Shown: positions 13,537-14,040 of the stretch, in pieces
How the letters are laid out: each line of letters begins with the position of its first letter
How positions within the stretch are numbered: position 1 is the stretch's first letter
NCBI GenBank assembly: GCA_023256455.1
Contig: JAGDXN010000070.1
Span: 24,810 to 38,849, forward strand
Direction: 5' to 3'
From: Cuniculiplasma sp.
GTDB taxonomy: Archaea > Thermoplasmatota > Thermoplasmata > Thermoplasmatales > Thermoplasmataceae
Length of the DNA stretch: 14,040 nt
Translations under genes and position numbers: made by a program
Notes under the pieces: model-generated
Seen by the model: the letters and a program-made list of their open reading frames with translations, nothing else
Told to the model about the DNA's origin: nothing
The model's database searches: none

Positions 13537-14040
13537 ATGATAGATCAGCAGACCTCCTATCTGGCAAGGACTGATAAAATTCTTGTCCCCATGGCTAGAG
13601 GCGAAAGTTCCAAAAAGGCATTCACAATCGCTACAGAATTCGCCAGGAATCTGGGGTCTCAAATTACAGCACTTACCATAAAGGAAGAAACTAAGGAAGT
13701 AACGTGGAGCCAGAAGGTTGCCATAATCATGAATGCGTATAAGGAGGCAAAGAGCGAGGGTCTCAATGTTATTCCAAAAATTCAAAGTTCAAGAAGCGTA
13801 AAGGAGGGTATAATAACAGAAATTAATTCAAGGAACTACGATCTGGTTTTGATGAGTAGCAGGGCAAGGCCAGGAATATCTGCATCCCTGCTTGGCCCAA
13901 TAGGTGATTATGTGATCAAAAATTCGAAAAACACCGTTGCGGCCATATCTCTGAAAAGAGATTCCTATCCATACAGAAATATATTTGTCCCCATGAGCGA
14001 GAGACTTAACACCAGGAAGTCTGTGTATCTTGCAGCTCTT
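13537..14040 (+). CDS. Tandem universal stress protein (UspA family), 3' end outside window
   Basis: The frame is open from ATG 13537 to the window end, 168 codons. The first UspA domain spans about residues 13-140: KILVPMARGESS as the first strand, a helix TIATEFARNLG, strand ITALTI, strand YDLVLMSS at 102-108, then RARPGISASLLGPIGDYVIKNS. This last part is the region that carries the ATP loop in ATP-binding members; here the usual G-x2-G is reduced to an SSRARPG form, with LLGPIGD kept. At about 147 a second domain begins with YRNIFVPMSERLNTRKSVYLAAL, the same opening as the first, so this is a two-domain protein. No membrane segment is seen. Role: a cytoplasmic stress-related nucleotide-binding protein, function not further defined. 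Confidence 0.85.
   Translation, partial: MIDQQTSYLARTDKILVPMARGESSKKAFTIATEFARNLGSQITALTIKEETKEVTWSQKVAIIMNAYKEAKSEGLNVIPKIQSSRSVKEGIITEINSRNYDLVLMSSRARPGISASLLGPIGDYVIKNSKNTVAAISLKRDSYPYRNIFVPMSERLNTRKSVYLAAL

Overview
The window looks like chromosomal DNA of an archaeon of the order Thermoplasmatales (a Thermoplasma, Ferroplasma or Cuniculiplasma type organism). The grounds are: archaeal-type PheS; an archaeal RNase P protein (Rpp21/Rnp4); a phosphoglycolate phosphatase of the Thermoplasma type; a surface protein with the GLP-type beta domain common in this order; moderate-to-low GC with AGG/AGA and ATA codons; and many genes whose TATA box lies about 25 bases before the start codon, as expected for leaderless mRNAs. 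No rRNA, tRNA, CRISPR array, insertion sequence or phage gene was seen. It reads as ordinary core chromosome with densely packed genes.

Layout. Positions 1-2565 (+): the end of an unrecognised protein, an unrecognised polytopic membrane protein and a methylthioadenosine/S-adenosylhomocysteine-type deaminase, tightly coupled as an apparent operon. Positions 2566-4038 (-): pheS, whose stop codon abuts the deaminase stop with no spacer. Positions 4121-4876 (+): an archaeal SbcD/Mre11-related phosphoesterase, divergent from pheS. Positions 4776-6053 (-): hemA (glutamyl-tRNA reductase), whose 3' end overlaps the phosphoesterase by 101 bp. Positions 6243-7400 (+): a SAM-dependent methyltransferase with a THUMP-like C-terminal domain, interrupted exactly between the two domains by a single in-frame TAG. 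Positions 7494-7940 (+): a secreted, C-terminally anchored surface protein. Positions 8087-8591: a small conserved protein (+) convergent with rnp4 (-). Positions 8633-9304 (+): phosphoglycolate phosphatase. Positions 9293-13366 (-): a five-gene operon, orf162-pyrD-pyrK-queE-pyrC. Positions 13537-14040 (+): the start of a tandem universal stress protein, cut by the window end.

Function. The pyrimidine operon supplies dihydroorotase (PyrC) and both subunits of a class 1B dihydroorotate dehydrogenase (PyrD/PyrK), two consecutive steps to orotate. It also carries queE, an enzyme of the 7-deazaguanine (preQ0/archaeosine) pathway, and starts with a short HisA-like protein of unknown role. Several other genes concern tRNA (pheS, rnp4, queE; hemA uses glutamyl-tRNA as substrate) or nucleoside salvage and damage by-products (MTA/SAH deaminase, phosphoglycolate phosphatase).

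The most unusual feature is the in-frame amber codon at 7047-7049, with conserved-looking coding sequence on both sides. It may be a recent nonsense mutation, a gene split into two domain proteins, programmed or pyrrolysine-type readthrough, or a sequencing error; the window alone cannot decide. Other points worth a look are the run of four convergent gene pairs with abutting or overlapping 3' ends, and the mixed pyr/queE operon.
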